Origin: Methylobacterium gnaphalii
GTDB taxonomy: Bacteria; Pseudomonadota; Alphaproteobacteria; Rhizobiales; Beijerinckiaceae
Length of the DNA stretch: 64,000 bases
Direction: 5' to 3'
Assembly: GCF_007992215.1 (NCBI RefSeq)
Contig: NZ_BJZV01000009.1
Location: 1-64,000, forward strand
In this document: positions 7,968-16,280 of the stretch, piece after piece
Layout: each line of letters opens with the position of its first letter
How positions within the stretch are numbered: the first letter of the stretch is position 1
Made by a program: the position numbers and the translations under genes
The notes under the pieces: generated by a model
The model's database searches: none
What the model saw: only the letters and a program-made list of their open reading frames with translations
Told to the model about the DNA's origin: nothing

Positions 7968-8348
7968 TCAGGCCGCCCGGGGCGTGCGCTCTTCGGCCGG
8001 TGACGTTGCGGCCTCCCGTGCGAGGTCACGCAGGTAGACCCACGGAAAGATCCCGCGGGCATGACCGTCGGAAAACCCAAGATTCACAGCGTAGCCGCCC
8101 AGCGGATCGATCTTGGTGACGGCGACCGCCTCGAAGGCGGCAGGAAACCGATCCTGGATCCGATCCCGGGTGCACCAGGCGCAGCGACAGCGCAGCCGCA
8201 GCGTTTCAGCCGGCAGCACGGCCTCCTCGCCATTAGCCCAAGCCAGGCGGAGGTCGCGCCCGCCGCGAGAAACCACAGCATCGGTCGGGATGGCTTCAGG
8301 ATCGAACGGTGGCTGTTCGGGCAATCTCATGGCGGGTCCGTCATCCAC
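7968..8348 (-). CDS. DUF971 (GBBH-like N-terminal domain) protein
   Basis: The 126-residue protein has the DUF971 fold seen at the N-terminus of gamma-butyrobetaine hydroxylase and as stand-alone proteins beside Fe-S genes. A zinc-site-like CRCAWC and a later histidine (FSDGHARGIFPWVYL) fit the known three-Cys/one-His ligand set. It is the first gene of the operon, 68 bp before the AprA-like gene. Stand-alone DUF971 proteins are often linked to Fe-S assembly genes, so a maturation role is inferred. The start is uncertain: Met-7 (8330) is also possible. Confidence 0.8.
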   Translation of the reverse strand: MDDGPAMRLPEQPPFDPEAIPTDAVVSRGGRDLRLAWANGEEAVLPAETLRLRCRCAWCTRDRIQDRFPAAFEAVAVTKIDPLGGYAVNLGFSDGHARGIFPWVYLRDLAREAATSPAEERTPRAA

Positions 8349-8974
8349 TCGTGCCGGGAGGCAGGTGGATTAGAACCGGCGCCAGGGACGCCAGCGAGCA
8401 ATTAGTTTCCGGAATGGTTCGAAACGTTTCCGGGTGCCCCCTGAGGCGGTGCTGCCGCCGACTAGCAGCTGGGCGACGGCAACCAAGCTAGATGTCCAAA
8501 AATGCTTTCGCTCGAATATTATTGAACGATATAACAACACATCCAATAAGTAAAATATATATTATAATATTTTGTGATATCAAAATTGCCAATATTTTTT
8601 ACAATAAATAAGAACAAAGACATTTCGATCGCTCGATTTAAGTCAAGCGCATCGTAAAGATTATAACACGACTGTCCGGTCGAGTTACTTTTTAATGAGC
8701 AGCTCGAAGAAGCAATATACCAGCGTCAGTCCGGAAGCTCTGCTGATCAGTGCGCTTCCAACTTGGCCGAGAGTCGGATTTCGAGGCCTCGATCACCCCT
8801 GCCGCCAGCAGCATCAGTACGATGGCACTGAGGATCAGGCGGCAGAGCTAAGTGTTGTGCCAGCGCGGCGCGGGTTTCAATTCTGCCTGGGTCCGCTCAT
8901 GGCTCAGCGCGTCCATACTCTGCTGAACGTAAGAGCCTCGCGGAGACCGGCGGAGCACTCAAGTACTCAGCCAC
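8349..8974. other. Intergenic region with an AT-rich island
   Basis: The 626-bp gap holds no convincing gene. From about 8490 to 8690 the sequence is strikingly AT-rich, with runs such as AAAATATATATTATAATA, in an otherwise GC-rich neighbourhood. It lies upstream of the DUF971-AprAB-like operon and is probably its promoter region, perhaps a nucleoid-protein site or a scar of DNA acquisition. A plus-strand frame from 8695 to 9033 is open, but its composition is not protein-like, and I do not call it. Confidence 0.5.
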
Positions 8975-9434
8975 TCAACCTGATGTTGGACTCAGGACCG
9001 ATTTCCCACGAAAAGTATCTTTCTGATTGTTGACGCTTGTACAACCATAATCTTGTTGGCCGGCAGCGAGGGTGCGCAACTTCAGCACACCTTTGCCATT
9101 TTGCTTCACGGTCCATCCATCTTCACTGGCGACATGAGTCAGATCGCCCTCATGATGATGAACTTGGCTATTTTTAAATTGGTTGGGCGATGTGAGAACG
9201 ACCGGAGAGTCGGACTGACTCACGACGTTGATTGTCACGTTTGAGTCGGCGGGCAGACGCAGCTCTCCCGGAGAACAGGCAACCCTGCCGTCCTGCTTGG
9301 TGATCCTCAACTCTATCGGCGGCTGCGCGCTGCTCTCGGGCGGCGTGTCAGGCTTTCCCTAGGCGGAGGCCGCAGTCACAAGCACGACGGCCATAAACAC
9401 GCCACGTCCGAAGGGAGCGTTTCCCAGCATCATC
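8975..9434 (-). pseudogene. Cupredoxin-like secreted protein, broken by frameshift and nonsense codon
   Basis: An open frame below 9359 encodes a cupredoxin-like domain (PADSNVTINVVSQSDSPVV, SPNQFKNSQVHHHEGDL, a final GQQDYGC). Upstream, the same frame gives a signal peptide core (FMAVVLVTAASA) but is cut by an amber codon at 9359-9361 right at the cleavage site. An ATG-ATG start with a strong GAGGAT SD lies at 9434, but in a neighbouring frame: removing one A from the AAAA run near 9420-9424 would join it. The gene therefore needs two repairs to encode a full periplasmic protein. A downstream TTG start (9310) could still make a leaderless fragment. Sequencing error is an alternative for either lesion. 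Confidence 0.6.
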
Positions 9435-9513
9435 GATCCTCGTAACAGCGTTGCCGAACCGACGGGGAAGCCTCCTCCTTCGTGCGAAGTTCCTTAGAAC
9501 GGGCCTCGATCAA

Positions 9514-9627
9514 TCAAGCGGCCAAGTTGGTGCATTCGGGGCTGGCGACACCTTGAACGTGAACGGTCGCCGGCGCGATGAGGAGCGACGAGAAGGCTGC
9601 CAGAGCGACGCTGATTTGGGACGCCAT
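9514..9627 (-). CDS. Small secreted peptide (37 aa), doubtful
   Basis: An ATG at 9627 opens a 37-codon frame starting MASQISVALAAF, with a hydrophobic stretch and Ala-rich region typical of a signal peptide, then a short tail with one cysteine (SPECTNLAA). A weak TTGGA SD precedes it. No family is recognised. It may be a true small exported peptide or the 5' remnant of a longer gene; the neighbouring cupredoxin gene is also decayed. Confidence 0.3.
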   Translation of the reverse strand: MASQISVALAAFSSLLIAPATVHVQGVASPECTNLAA

Positions 9628-9639
9628 AGCCGTCCAAGG

Positions 9640-9975
9640 CTAGTTTTCTTGGTCTAGCAACCCCGCCCATGCATCGCGGATCAGCCGTGATCTATGTTCC
9701 GCTCGAGACCCGTCAGCGTCCGAGACCTGCTGCAAAACCTCTTTCATGGCCGCCGCGCCACCGATTGCAGCAGCAGCTTCTCCCTGCCTTCGCATCGTAG
9801 ACCGATGGGCCTTCAGGGCTGGCCCCTTCGTCGGTGAGGTTTCCATGATCTCAAGCGTATCGAGCAAGGCGCCAACGATAGGAGCGAGCTCGCGCCACGT
9901 CGTCGGAGGTGCATGGTCCGGCTCGGCCGGACTGGACGGCGGAGCAGCAAAATTGGTCGTGAGTGGGCGCTTCAT
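9640..9975 (-). CDS. Hypothetical protein (111 aa)
   Basis: The frame starts MKRPLTTNFAAPP and has a proline-rich start followed by probable helices (WRELAPIVGALLDTLEIME, then GGAAAMKEVLQQ) and an Arg-rich end. There is no signal peptide or membrane segment, and I recognise no family. The ATG overlaps the stop codon of the upstream frame in an ATGA arrangement, which supports both genes as a coupled pair. It is probably a small cytoplasmic protein. Confidence 0.5.
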   Translation of the reverse strand: MKRPLTTNFAAPPSSPAEPDHAPPTTWRELAPIVGALLDTLEIMETSPTKGPALKAHRSTMRRQGEAAAAIGGAAAMKEVLQQVSDADGSRAEHRSRLIRDAWAGLLDQEN

Positions 9976-10235
9976 CGTCGAAAGGTAGCAGGCCAAGGGG
10001 ACCTAGGACGAGTGGAGAGTGAGCAGGCCAGCAGGTCAGGCATCAACCCGCTCTGCTCGCGATCTTGCCGATCCCTGAGCATTTCCCATGAGCCAGCCCA
10101 AATACCAGTTCGAGCTGTTTTTGCCGGCTCCCAGGCGGGGTCCAGAACCGGTGCCGGTTCGTGAGCGTCTTCCCCCTCGCGCGGGCAAGCGAGTGTACGG
10201 TCACGGCCGTCCTGTTTGACGACGTCCATGCTCAT
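9972..10235 (-). CDS. Hypothetical protein (87 aa), coupled to the next gene
   Basis: The frame starts MSMDVVKQDGRDRTL and contains a WEPAKTARTGIWAGSWEML segment. GGAAAG lies about 12 nt upstream of the ATG, which is weak. The stop codon overlaps the start of the following gene by ATGA, the main reason for calling it. No family is recognised. The C-terminal 20 residues are Arg/Pro-rich and could reflect read-out from low-constraint sequence. Confidence 0.4.
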   Translation of the reverse strand: MSMDVVKQDGRDRTLACPREGEDAHEPAPVLDPAWEPAKTARTGIWAGSWEMLRDRQDREQSGLMPDLLACSLSTRPRSPWPATFRR

Positions 10236-10354
10236 CGTCGCTTGTCTTTCCACTGCCCCAAACCACCTGCGAGGGCTTCGAGCTGTGCTTCAATCGGAGC
10301 TAGCGACAAACGGATGTAACCGGGTCGAGTACGTGAGCCACTGCGCCGCCCCAC

Positions 10355-11410
10355 TCAGCAAGTCTGCTCAATGATCGGCTTTGTCGACAAGGCTGTTTGA
10401 GGCCCTGCAAGCCATACCCAGATGGGTCGATTGCGCCTGACCACGGCGTGAGTGGCCAGCGCGAGCCCTGCCAGCACACCCCCAGCAAGAATGTCGGTCA
10501 GGTAGTGGCCGCCCGATCCTATGGCTGAGACCACAACCAATGCGTTGAGCAGGAGCGCGAGGTATCCGATCACAGGCACCGGTGCGAGCGCCCAGGCGGT
10601 GATCGCGGCAAGGCAGACATGGAACGAGGGGAAGGTCACGAGCCCTCGGATGTCGCCAAGCGCGATAACCTTCAGCGTGCCATCACGCAGTCCCGCCAGG
10701 GGCTCGAGGTGCCAGACAGCACCGACCGTATCGAGATGGCCGACAGGCACAACGGACGGCTGATAGTAGGCGTAGGGTCCGACAGCCGGCAGAGCTGCAG
10801 AGATCAGAACTGTAAAAGGTAGGAGTGCCACGTACAGCCGAACGAAGGCCCATAAGCGCCCGAGCCGCGAGGTTGCGCCGAGCACGATCACGACGAGCAT
10901 GATCTGTGGCCCCGTTGAGTGATAGGCCCATGCTAGCCGTTGCGAGAGGGCAGGGTGCTCGGTGAGGAACCTGAGATAGGCGACCCAGTCGAAGCCCAGT
11001 GCCTTCTCCGTGACAGCCAGATGCCGATCGATGAGGGGCGCGGCCAAAGTCGCCGTCAGATAGTGGAAGACGGAAACCGCGGCTGTGAAAGCAATCAGGC
11101 AGGCCGTCGAGAGCGCCATGGCTCGTAGCTTCGGCTCGGACTTGAGGCTGGAGAAGGCACCGGCGGCGGCGAGCAGCACCAAGACGACCGCTACGATGAT
11201 CCAGAGACCGTCCGGCGCAATCTGCATGCCTGCTGCCAGAAGCCAAACTGCATCGAGCGCGGTGAGCCCTCCCGTCAGCGCCCAGACCCAACGGTGCGGA
11301 GCTGCGAGCCCGAGAGAGAACGATCTCAGACGAACTACCCAAGGCCGCCATTGTCGCCGCACGACATCAAAGCCCGGCTGGCGCGAATGGCCTCTCTCCG
11401 CGGAAAACAT
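10355..11410 (-). CDS. PAP2-family membrane phosphatase / inositolphosphotransferase-like
   Basis: The 351-residue protein has about eight hydrophobic segments. The phosphatase signature is partly visible: FPSFHVCLAAI corresponds to the central PSxH motif and GSGGHYLTDILAG to the SRxxxxxHxxxD motif (catalytic His and Asp present, SR replaced by SG). It would remove phosphate from, or transfer head groups between, membrane lipids, with the active site on the periplasmic face. The AUR1/Ipt1-like subgroup shares the long N-terminal membrane part. It is flanked by small hypothetical genes, so context says little. Confidence 0.8.
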   Translation of the reverse strand: MFSAERGHSRQPGFDVVRRQWRPWVVRLRSFSLGLAAPHRWVWALTGGLTALDAVWLLAAGMQIAPDGLWIIVAVVLVLLAAAGAFSSLKSEPKLRAMALSTACLIAFTAAVSVFHYLTATLAAPLIDRHLAVTEKALGFDWVAYLRFLTEHPALSQRLAWAYHSTGPQIMLVVIVLGATSRLGRLWAFVRLYVALLPFTVLISAALPAVGPYAYYQPSVVPVGHLDTVGAVWHLEPLAGLRDGTLKVIALGDIRGLVTFPSFHVCLAAITAWALAPVPVIGYLALLLNALVVVSAIGSGGHYLTDILAGGVLAGLALATHAVVRRNRPIWVWLAGPQTALSTKPIIEQTC

Positions 11411-12081
11411 TTGACCCTGGGCACCTCTTACAACTCATCGAGCCAGGGATACCCACGGCGACGGCAAAGGTTCGCGCCGTTGGAACGTTTGCCATCATCG
11501 CAGCGAGGTCACGCGCTTCCCGTTCGGACTGGGTGCGCCCTATGCGGAATGCATTGGCGCTGGCCGCTTTGCTCGGCTGCCTGGCCGGCATCATTCGTCG
11601 CCGGGCATTTCAAGGAGGCCACCTGTTGCGCACATCGTGAAGCCCAGCCGGATCCGAAAAAATTCAGGAAGTCTGGCCCGGGTTGAAGGATGCTAACGAT
11701 GACAAAGCTGTTGGCATGCCTCCTTTGGGTCGCGTGCTAACGGCGCCAGTCGGTAGAGTTCCATCACTCGCAAGGACCGTCGCGGAGTCGTCGGCGCCGG
11801 CTAGGCAACGCAGAAGTTGTCGCCGTCGACTGACTGCGGCAAGTCAACCGCCGCCTGACGCCGCTGGTAATCGGACAACTCCTTCGTCGAGATCGCAACA
11901 TGGACGAGGTAACGCCAGCCAAACGCAGGCCTGCGCTCGTCGACGATGCCGATCAGGGATCAGGACGGGCGATGGAATTCGCGATGAACGCTGTGGCTCT
12001 AACAAGCTGCCCCGTTACCTAGTCTGATCACCGCGTGCCGCATGTCGTGGCCGCGTAGATAAGGCCTGTATGCGTGCTGGC
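11411..12081. other. Gene-free stretch with remnants
   Basis: No convincing gene is seen in these 671 bp. Two tiny plus-strand frames look like gene beginnings that stop early: MRNALALAALLGCLAG at 11542-11640 (signal-peptide-like, 32 codons) and MTKLLACLLWVAC at 11699-11740 (with an AAGGATG SD). They may be decayed lipoprotein or small secreted genes. Longer plus- and minus-strand open frames here have Arg/Ser-rich, non-protein-like composition. Confidence 0.4.
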
Positions 12082-12480
12082 TCAACGTCCTGCGTGAGCA
12101 CGGACCTTACGGTAACGAGGATGCGCCGCTGCTTTCCGATAATGGCGTGGATGCTTGCGGACCGCCGGAACTGCAGCCCCATCGCCTGGTGAATAGCCAA
12201 CGGCCCGATTATCTTCCTGCACGCTGTCATACGGCCCACGCCCTGTGCGGGCTCGATAAGCAGCACCCGCGATAGCGCCAGGGGTTGGGGGCGTTCCTGG
12301 CTGAGAGAAACTCGTCTCGGGCCTGTAGGCCGGCCCCCAGCCGATCTCATCGTCACCAGCTGGATCGGGGCCTGGAATGCCGGTGACGTAACCTGTGCTC
12401 TGAGCCATCACTGGGGTCGTGGCGACAGCAAGGGGCGCCAGTATGGCGATGACGAAACTGCGAGCGGTTGCGTATCTCAT
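12082..12480 (-). CDS. Secreted hypothetical protein (132 aa)
   Basis: The protein starts MRYATARSFVIAILAPLAVA with a clear Sec signal peptide cleaved near VMAQS. The mature part is Gly/Pro-rich (TGYVTGIPGPDPAGDDEIGWGP) and ends in a basic His/Arg/Lys-rich tail. TTGGAG lies 6 nt upstream of the ATG at 12480. Short proteins of this kind are common and unnamed in Methylobacterium-like genomes. The function is unknown; a periplasmic or surface location is likely. Confidence 0.7.
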   Translation of the reverse strand: MRYATARSFVIAILAPLAVATTPVMAQSTGYVTGIPGPDPAGDDEIGWGPAYRPETSFSQPGTPPTPGAIAGAAYRARTGRGPYDSVQEDNRAVGYSPGDGAAVPAVRKHPRHYRKAAAHPRYRKVRAHAGR

Positions 12481-12664
12481 CACGGCTCCAATCGATGATC
12501 TGAACCGATGGTAACCCGTGGGATATCTTTGCTTTCCCGCGGCAAAACGTAACTTGGACTTTTCGCTGAACTATACGCTGCCTCATCGGCCCGGCATGGG
12601 GTGCAGGAATTGCCGGTCTTGTCGTCGCGCGTCAAAACCGGCCATCCCTTGTTTATTCCAGCCG

Positions 12665-12862
12665 CTACTTCCCTTTGAGCGTGTCTTTGATGCTGCCGAT
12701 GGTGTTCTGCACCTTGCCCTCGACCTGCTCGGACTTGCCCTCGTGCCTCGTCTTCTCGTCGCCGACCAGACTGCCGATGCCTTCCTTGACCTTGCCGACC
12801 ACGCGCTTGGCTGAGCCCTCGGTGCGATCCGGGTCCGGCCCTTCGTTCTCATTCGCAGCCAT
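12665..12862 (-). CDS. CsbD-family stress protein
   Basis: The 65-residue protein matches the CsbD family: a basic SAKRVVGKVKEGIGSLVGDE segment, KTRHEGKSEQVEGKVQNTIG and a C-terminal KDTLKGK. The hydrophilic repeats of the K(V/T)KxxxGxxxGD type are diagnostic. The ATG at 12862 is preceded by GGAGGAAG. CsbD proteins are small, abundant and induced by general stress (SigB in Bacillus, general stress response in alphaproteobacteria); the biochemical role is not known. Nearby Hsp20 genes fit a stress-related neighbourhood. Confidence 0.93.
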   Translation of the reverse strand: MAANENEGPDPDRTEGSAKRVVGKVKEGIGSLVGDEKTRHEGKSEQVEGKVQNTIGSIKDTLKGK

Positions 12863-12951
12863 ATCTTCCTCCAAAACTCAGCCGCTACCTTGCAGCCGAC
12901 AGCAACGGATTTTGGCAGGAGACCGTTCCGTGGACGGCATTCGGCTACGCC

Positions 12952-13221
12952 TCAGGCGCGGAAGTCGTCATCCGCGATTGTCAGAACTTCATCGGGTGCG
13001 CCAGCTCGTTGATACTTGGCGATCGCCGCCTTCACGATCTGATCTTGGTGCGCGTGGAAAAGGGTGATGGCGTTATCGTCGGATCCACAGGCGAGGGTGC
13101 GGAGGGCTTCGGGGCTGACTCGGCAGCGGATCACTTTGCGGTCGTCTGTGATGGAGAAAGCGACCGCTCCTGGCACCTGATCGTCAGGGCTAGGTTCGTG
13201 TCCTGATATCCGCATCACCAT
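12952..13221 (-). CDS. DUF1488 family protein
   Basis: The 89-residue protein has the DUF1488 pattern: AVAFSITDDRKVIRCRVSPE near the middle, and FHAHQDQIVKAAIAKYQRAG with EVLTIADDDF at the end. It is a small cytoplasmic protein of unknown function, widespread in Rhizobiales. The ATG at 13221 has CGGAG 7 nt upstream; the frame is open further upstream, but that part has no family similarity. Confidence 0.85.
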   Translation of the reverse strand: MVMRISGHEPSPDDQVPGAVAFSITDDRKVIRCRVSPEALRTLACGSDDNAITLFHAHQDQIVKAAIAKYQRAGAPDEVLTIADDDFRA

Positions 13222-13586
13222 GACGTTCTCCGCGTTCAAGCCGGGAAAGCTCTCGTCTGGCGGTAAGGTTTCGTGACAACGGAGGAAACGGCTGGCTTCG
13301 GCCGATGGTTCGACCGGCCGCAACCCATGCCAAGGCTGACGGCGTGCCATTCCAACCCTTCTTCACCATTCGCCATCTTCATCTCTGGCTGTATCGACGG
13401 TGGCTCTGAATATGCCGCGTGCAAAGCCTCATCGCGTCGGTGGTTGGCCCTCGAGGCACAGAAAGTTCAGCATGAAAGGCGGCGGGTTCACGCTTGGCCA
13501 TAGTTGAACCGCCTCCCAGGTCGGTGCAAAGCACGCTTGGCCACTCCGCGCGAGCCGCGATGCTGTGGGTGTCTGAAGGATTGAGC

Positions 13587-13892
13587 ATGGCAGGTCTGTC
13601 GTCCGATGACGAACAAGCGGCCGATCGCCTCGCGTTCCAGCTTCTCCACGATGCCTTTTGCGAACTCGCCGGCGTCCTCAAAAGGGCGAATACTGCCGCC
13701 AGTGACAAGATGCTCGATGTCATCGAGGATCGGATGGTTGCAGCACTCTCGCGATTGTATGCGGATCGAGCGGAGGGAGTGAACTCCGACGAGGTGATCA
13801 CGGCTGCGGGCGAGAGGCTGAGTGCTGTCCTCGACGAGGCAAGAGGCTTGTCTGCGCCACGCAACGCTACGTCGTCGAGCACCAAGACCTAA
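13587..13892 (+). CDS. Hypothetical protein (101 aa)
   Basis: The protein starts MAGLSSDDEQAADRLAFQLL and is mostly helical (FCELAGVLKRANTAASDKML, then IEDRMVAALSRLYADRAEG). It is acidic and soluble, with no signal peptide. The ATG at 13587 has GAAGGA at 7-nt spacing, better than an upstream in-frame start. I recognise no family; similar short helical proteins occur unnamed in Methylobacterium. An open frame on the other strand here is a composition artefact. Confidence 0.6.
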   Translation: MAGLSSDDEQAADRLAFQLLHDAFCELAGVLKRANTAASDKMLDVIEDRMVAALSRLYADRAEGVNSDEVITAAGERLSAVLDEARGLSAPRNATSSSTKT

Positions 13893-14146
13893 TGGACGGT
13901 GGCGCGACCCCGAAAGCTCTCTTTCGTTATGCGATTACTACTATGCACCGGACCAATTTCCAGACGTTGACGCGTTCGTCCGATACCGCCAGCGGGTGCT
14001 GTTCCACTCTTCAGGCCGTCCGCCGCAGATCCGACAATTGAAGCAATCCGCTTCCTCTCATCACCGCAATTTTCGGATCGGACACGGATCCTCGGCCACT
14101 GACACGGCGGCCACGACATGGATCGCCGTGAGGATGAAACAGGAGT

Positions 14147-14365
14147 TCAATTGTCGTCGGCTACTCGAAGCGACCAAATCGTGTTGTTTCCAGCGTCCGT
14201 AAGCCAAAGGGCGTTCACCGCCTCGTCATAGCCTATGAGCGCCCGCTCGCGTGCATGCCGTAGCGCAGCAGCCCGATCGTCGGCATCGAAAACTTCGTCG
14301 AGCTTCGGCTCACCGATTTCGCCGTTCTCCTGGCGTATGGCACCGCGTAATCGATAAGTCGGCAT
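14147..14365 (-). CDS. Hypothetical protein (72 aa)
   Basis: The frame starts MPTYRLRGAIRQENGEIGE and has an alternating beta/alpha character: VFDADDRAAALRHARERAL, then NALWLTDAGNNTIWSLRV. Short proteins with this strand-helix-strand pattern and a WLTD.....WSL ending are common in Methylobacterium, usually unnamed. GGAG lies close to the ATG (3 nt), so the start is uncertain, and the frame is open upstream to 14485. The function is unknown. Confidence 0.5.
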   Translation of the reverse strand: MPTYRLRGAIRQENGEIGEPKLDEVFDADDRAAALRHARERALIGYDEAVNALWLTDAGNNTIWSLRVADDN

Positions 14366-14442
14366 GAGCTCCAGGTCCAAGCCAATCCCCAGATAGGAAT
14401 CGGCCACATAAGTATTGGGATAAATGCGAAACCGGGACTGGC

Positions 14443-14655
14443 CTAGACGCCAATGTAAAGCATGCGGCGAATAGCGCAGTCCCAATAAGCTGTTTTTGCG
14501 AAGGGCCTGTCGTCCTGATATTTCACGTCAGGCGGCGTCATCTGGACGCTCTGAGGACCTTTGTCTTCTTCGCCAAAAACACGATCGCCCTGGACAGGCG
14601 AGCCGTATGGCGGCGCGCCGGTTGGATACACAGATCCACTGATGATGAAGGGCAT
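14443..14655 (-). CDS. Hypothetical protein (70 aa), doubtful
   Basis: The frame starts MPFIISGSVYPTGAPPYGSP and continues with DRVFGEEDKGPQSVQMTPP. A TTGGAA sequence lies 8 nt upstream of the ATG. Gly/Pro content is high, and no domain or signal peptide is apparent. It ends 77 bp before the next minus-strand gene. I include it because it has an acceptable ribosome site and no better frame occupies the interval. Confidence 0.35.
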   Translation of the reverse strand: MPFIISGSVYPTGAPPYGSPVQGDRVFGEEDKGPQSVQMTPPDVKYQDDRPFAKTAYWDCAIRRMLYIGV

Positions 14656-14898
14656 AGCTGTGTTCCAAGGCGAGCAACTGGCAGCGCACAGGTCGCTCTG
14701 CCGGCCGCGCTCACAAATCGGGTGCTGGTGTCACTGGACCAACCCAGTCGAAGGCGAAATGTTGCGTATGTAAAAAGCCGTCGTCAGCACGGTCGTATGT
14801 GCCGACGGGATCATTGCCGTGAAAAAGCTCAGTGCAGCGAACCGACCAAATCTGCAACCGGTGCCGTGTTTCGCTCAGCTGCTCAGGTAAAAGATGCT

Positions 14899-15342
14899 TT
14901 AGAACAACGCCACGAGGGCAACGCCGATCACCATCAGCCCGGCACCGAGGACACGCCAGACACTGGCGTGATGCACTTCAAAGCCGACCCAGCCAAAATG
15001 GTCGAGCACGAGCGAGGTCGCGACACCGACTGTTACGATGATACCCAGGAACGTCGCCGCGCCGATGGCGGGTGAGGCATAGAGCTGTGTGAGGATCAGC
15101 AGCACGCTGAACAAGCCGCCAAACCAAGCCCACCAGGGTACCTGTGCGAGTTGGGGGCCGCTCGGGATCTGAAGTTTGCCGACCGCGAGGCCGCCGACCA
15201 GCAAGACAGTCGCGCTGATGATCAGCGTTATCAGGCCAGCCGTGATCGGCATGCCGAGCGACTTCGAAAGCGTCGCATTCTGACCTGGTTGAATCGCATT
15301 GCTGATACCTGCAGCGATGGCGAGGGCGTAGAGGGTCCACAT
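14899..15342 (-). CDS. YdcZ/DUF606 DMT-family inner-membrane exporter
   Basis: The 147-residue membrane protein has five hydrophobic segments (MWTLYALAIAAGISNAIQPG, LITLIISATVLLVGGLAVG, WWAWFGGLFSVLLILTQLY, TFLGIIVTVGVATSLVLDHF and LGAGLMVIGVALVALF). The opening GISNAIQ.G.N..L and the PWWAW.GG motif are typical of YdcZ (DUF606), a half-size relative of EamA drug/metabolite transporters. Such proteins are thought to work as dimers. No substrate is known. Confidence 0.9.
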   Translation of the reverse strand: MWTLYALAIAAGISNAIQPGQNATLSKSLGMPITAGLITLIISATVLLVGGLAVGKLQIPSGPQLAQVPWWAWFGGLFSVLLILTQLYASPAIGAATFLGIIVTVGVATSLVLDHFGWVGFEVHHASVWRVLGAGLMVIGVALVALF

Positions 15343-15597
15343 GGGTGGGTTAGCAACAAGAAACCCACCTATGTTCCTGCGGCACTTTGGAAGGTCGAAA
15401 GGAAAAAGCTCGCCATGCGAACCAAGCGGGTAAAATTCTCAGGGTCGGAAACTTGATAAGGGCCATCTCTTCAGCCGCGAAGGATGGTGATCCCGTCAGC
15501 CGCGTCGCTTTTTCAATCGGCGGAGTCAGTGACGACGAGGTGTCACCGGCAAACGATCTGCCGATCTGAGAAGCCGCGAAGTCACACGCCGCCCTCT

Positions 15598-15786
15598 TCA
15601 AGCAAGCGCCGGATGCTTTCCTGAGTAATGCTGCTCAGGAACGATACCTTCGGCAAGCGCGCGTGAAGCGTCTCCGTTGAGGGCTGGCGGGTAGTGGAGC
15701 TCGAGCAGCCCACGACAGGCCAGCGGTGCCGTCAGGACGGCCAGGCCACCCACGGCAACGTTTGCGAGAACGAACCCGGTCAGCAT
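15598..15786 (-). CDS. Small hydrophobic protein (62 aa), coupled to the SPW protein
   Basis: The frame starts MLTGFVLANVAVGGLAVLTA, one membrane segment or signal anchor, followed by a polar tail (GDASRALAEGIVPEQHY). Its ATG overlaps the stop of the upstream SPW-protein gene (ATGCTGA), which suggests translational coupling. There is no independent strong SD. The family is not recognised. Confidence 0.45.
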   Translation of the reverse strand: MLTGFVLANVAVGGLAVLTAPLACRGLLELHYPPALNGDASRALAEGIVPEQHYSGKHPALA

Positions 15787-16169
15787 GGCCGCGCGCCTCT
15801 GCACTGACCGAGATCGAGCGGTGTCTCGTCTGCTGTTCTGCCCCGAAGACCGGCGGCTGCAGCTCCGGCGACCGCAAGCCCAACGACAATGTGAGCCCAA
15901 GTCACGCCCGACAGCTTTTCCCAATGCAGAAGCCAGGGTACGGACAGAAGCCAAGCCGCAACGGCAGCTTCCACTCTGGCCTTCCACTCGCGGAAGTGCA
16001 TCGCGGTCGAGAAGCCCAGCCGCATGACGAGAGCGCCACTGAATACGGCGCTCCAGACCGCGGTGGGTTCGCTGATGTCAAAGGCCCACGGCGTGGCAAT
16101 CAGGATCATGCCCAAGGTGCCGGTAGCGAGATTGAACGCGGCTAACTGCTCCTTCCGGTCTTCTCTCAT
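15780..16169 (-). CDS. SPW-repeat-like membrane protein
   Basis: The 129-residue membrane protein has about four hydrophobic segments arranged as two repeats. Each repeat has a (S/T/V)PW-like start (ATPWAFDISEPTAVW and SVPWLLHWEKLSGVTW) followed by a helix (FSGALVMRLG; HIVVGLAVAGAAAAG). An FREWKARVEAAVAAWLL segment lies between them. This is the SPW (PF03779-like) layout. AGGAGGG lies 5 nt before the ATG at 16169. The function is unknown; SPW proteins often sit in stress-related or envelope loci. Confidence 0.75.
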   Translation of the reverse strand: MREDRKEQLAAFNLATGTLGMILIATPWAFDISEPTAVWSAVFSGALVMRLGFSTAMHFREWKARVEAAVAAWLLSVPWLLHWEKLSGVTWAHIVVGLAVAGAAAAGLRGRTADETPLDLGQCRGARPC

Positions 16170-16280
16170 TCTGACCCTCCTTCCCCGAAGCAAAGGTCGT
16201 TGCGACTTTCCTCATCTACTGCGCAGGCCCAAACGGCACCCGCGCGTTGCATACGTGGATGGTGTGCCCCGCGCCCGAGT

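Noticed and set aside
8695..9033. 112-codon plus-strand frame with ATG
   Set aside because: No SD, random-looking composition and overlap with the cupredoxin remnant; not supportable as a gene.
13379..13885. 168-codon minus-strand frame
   Set aside because: Ser/Arg-rich shadow of the plus-strand hypothetical gene, which has a clear SD and helical pattern.
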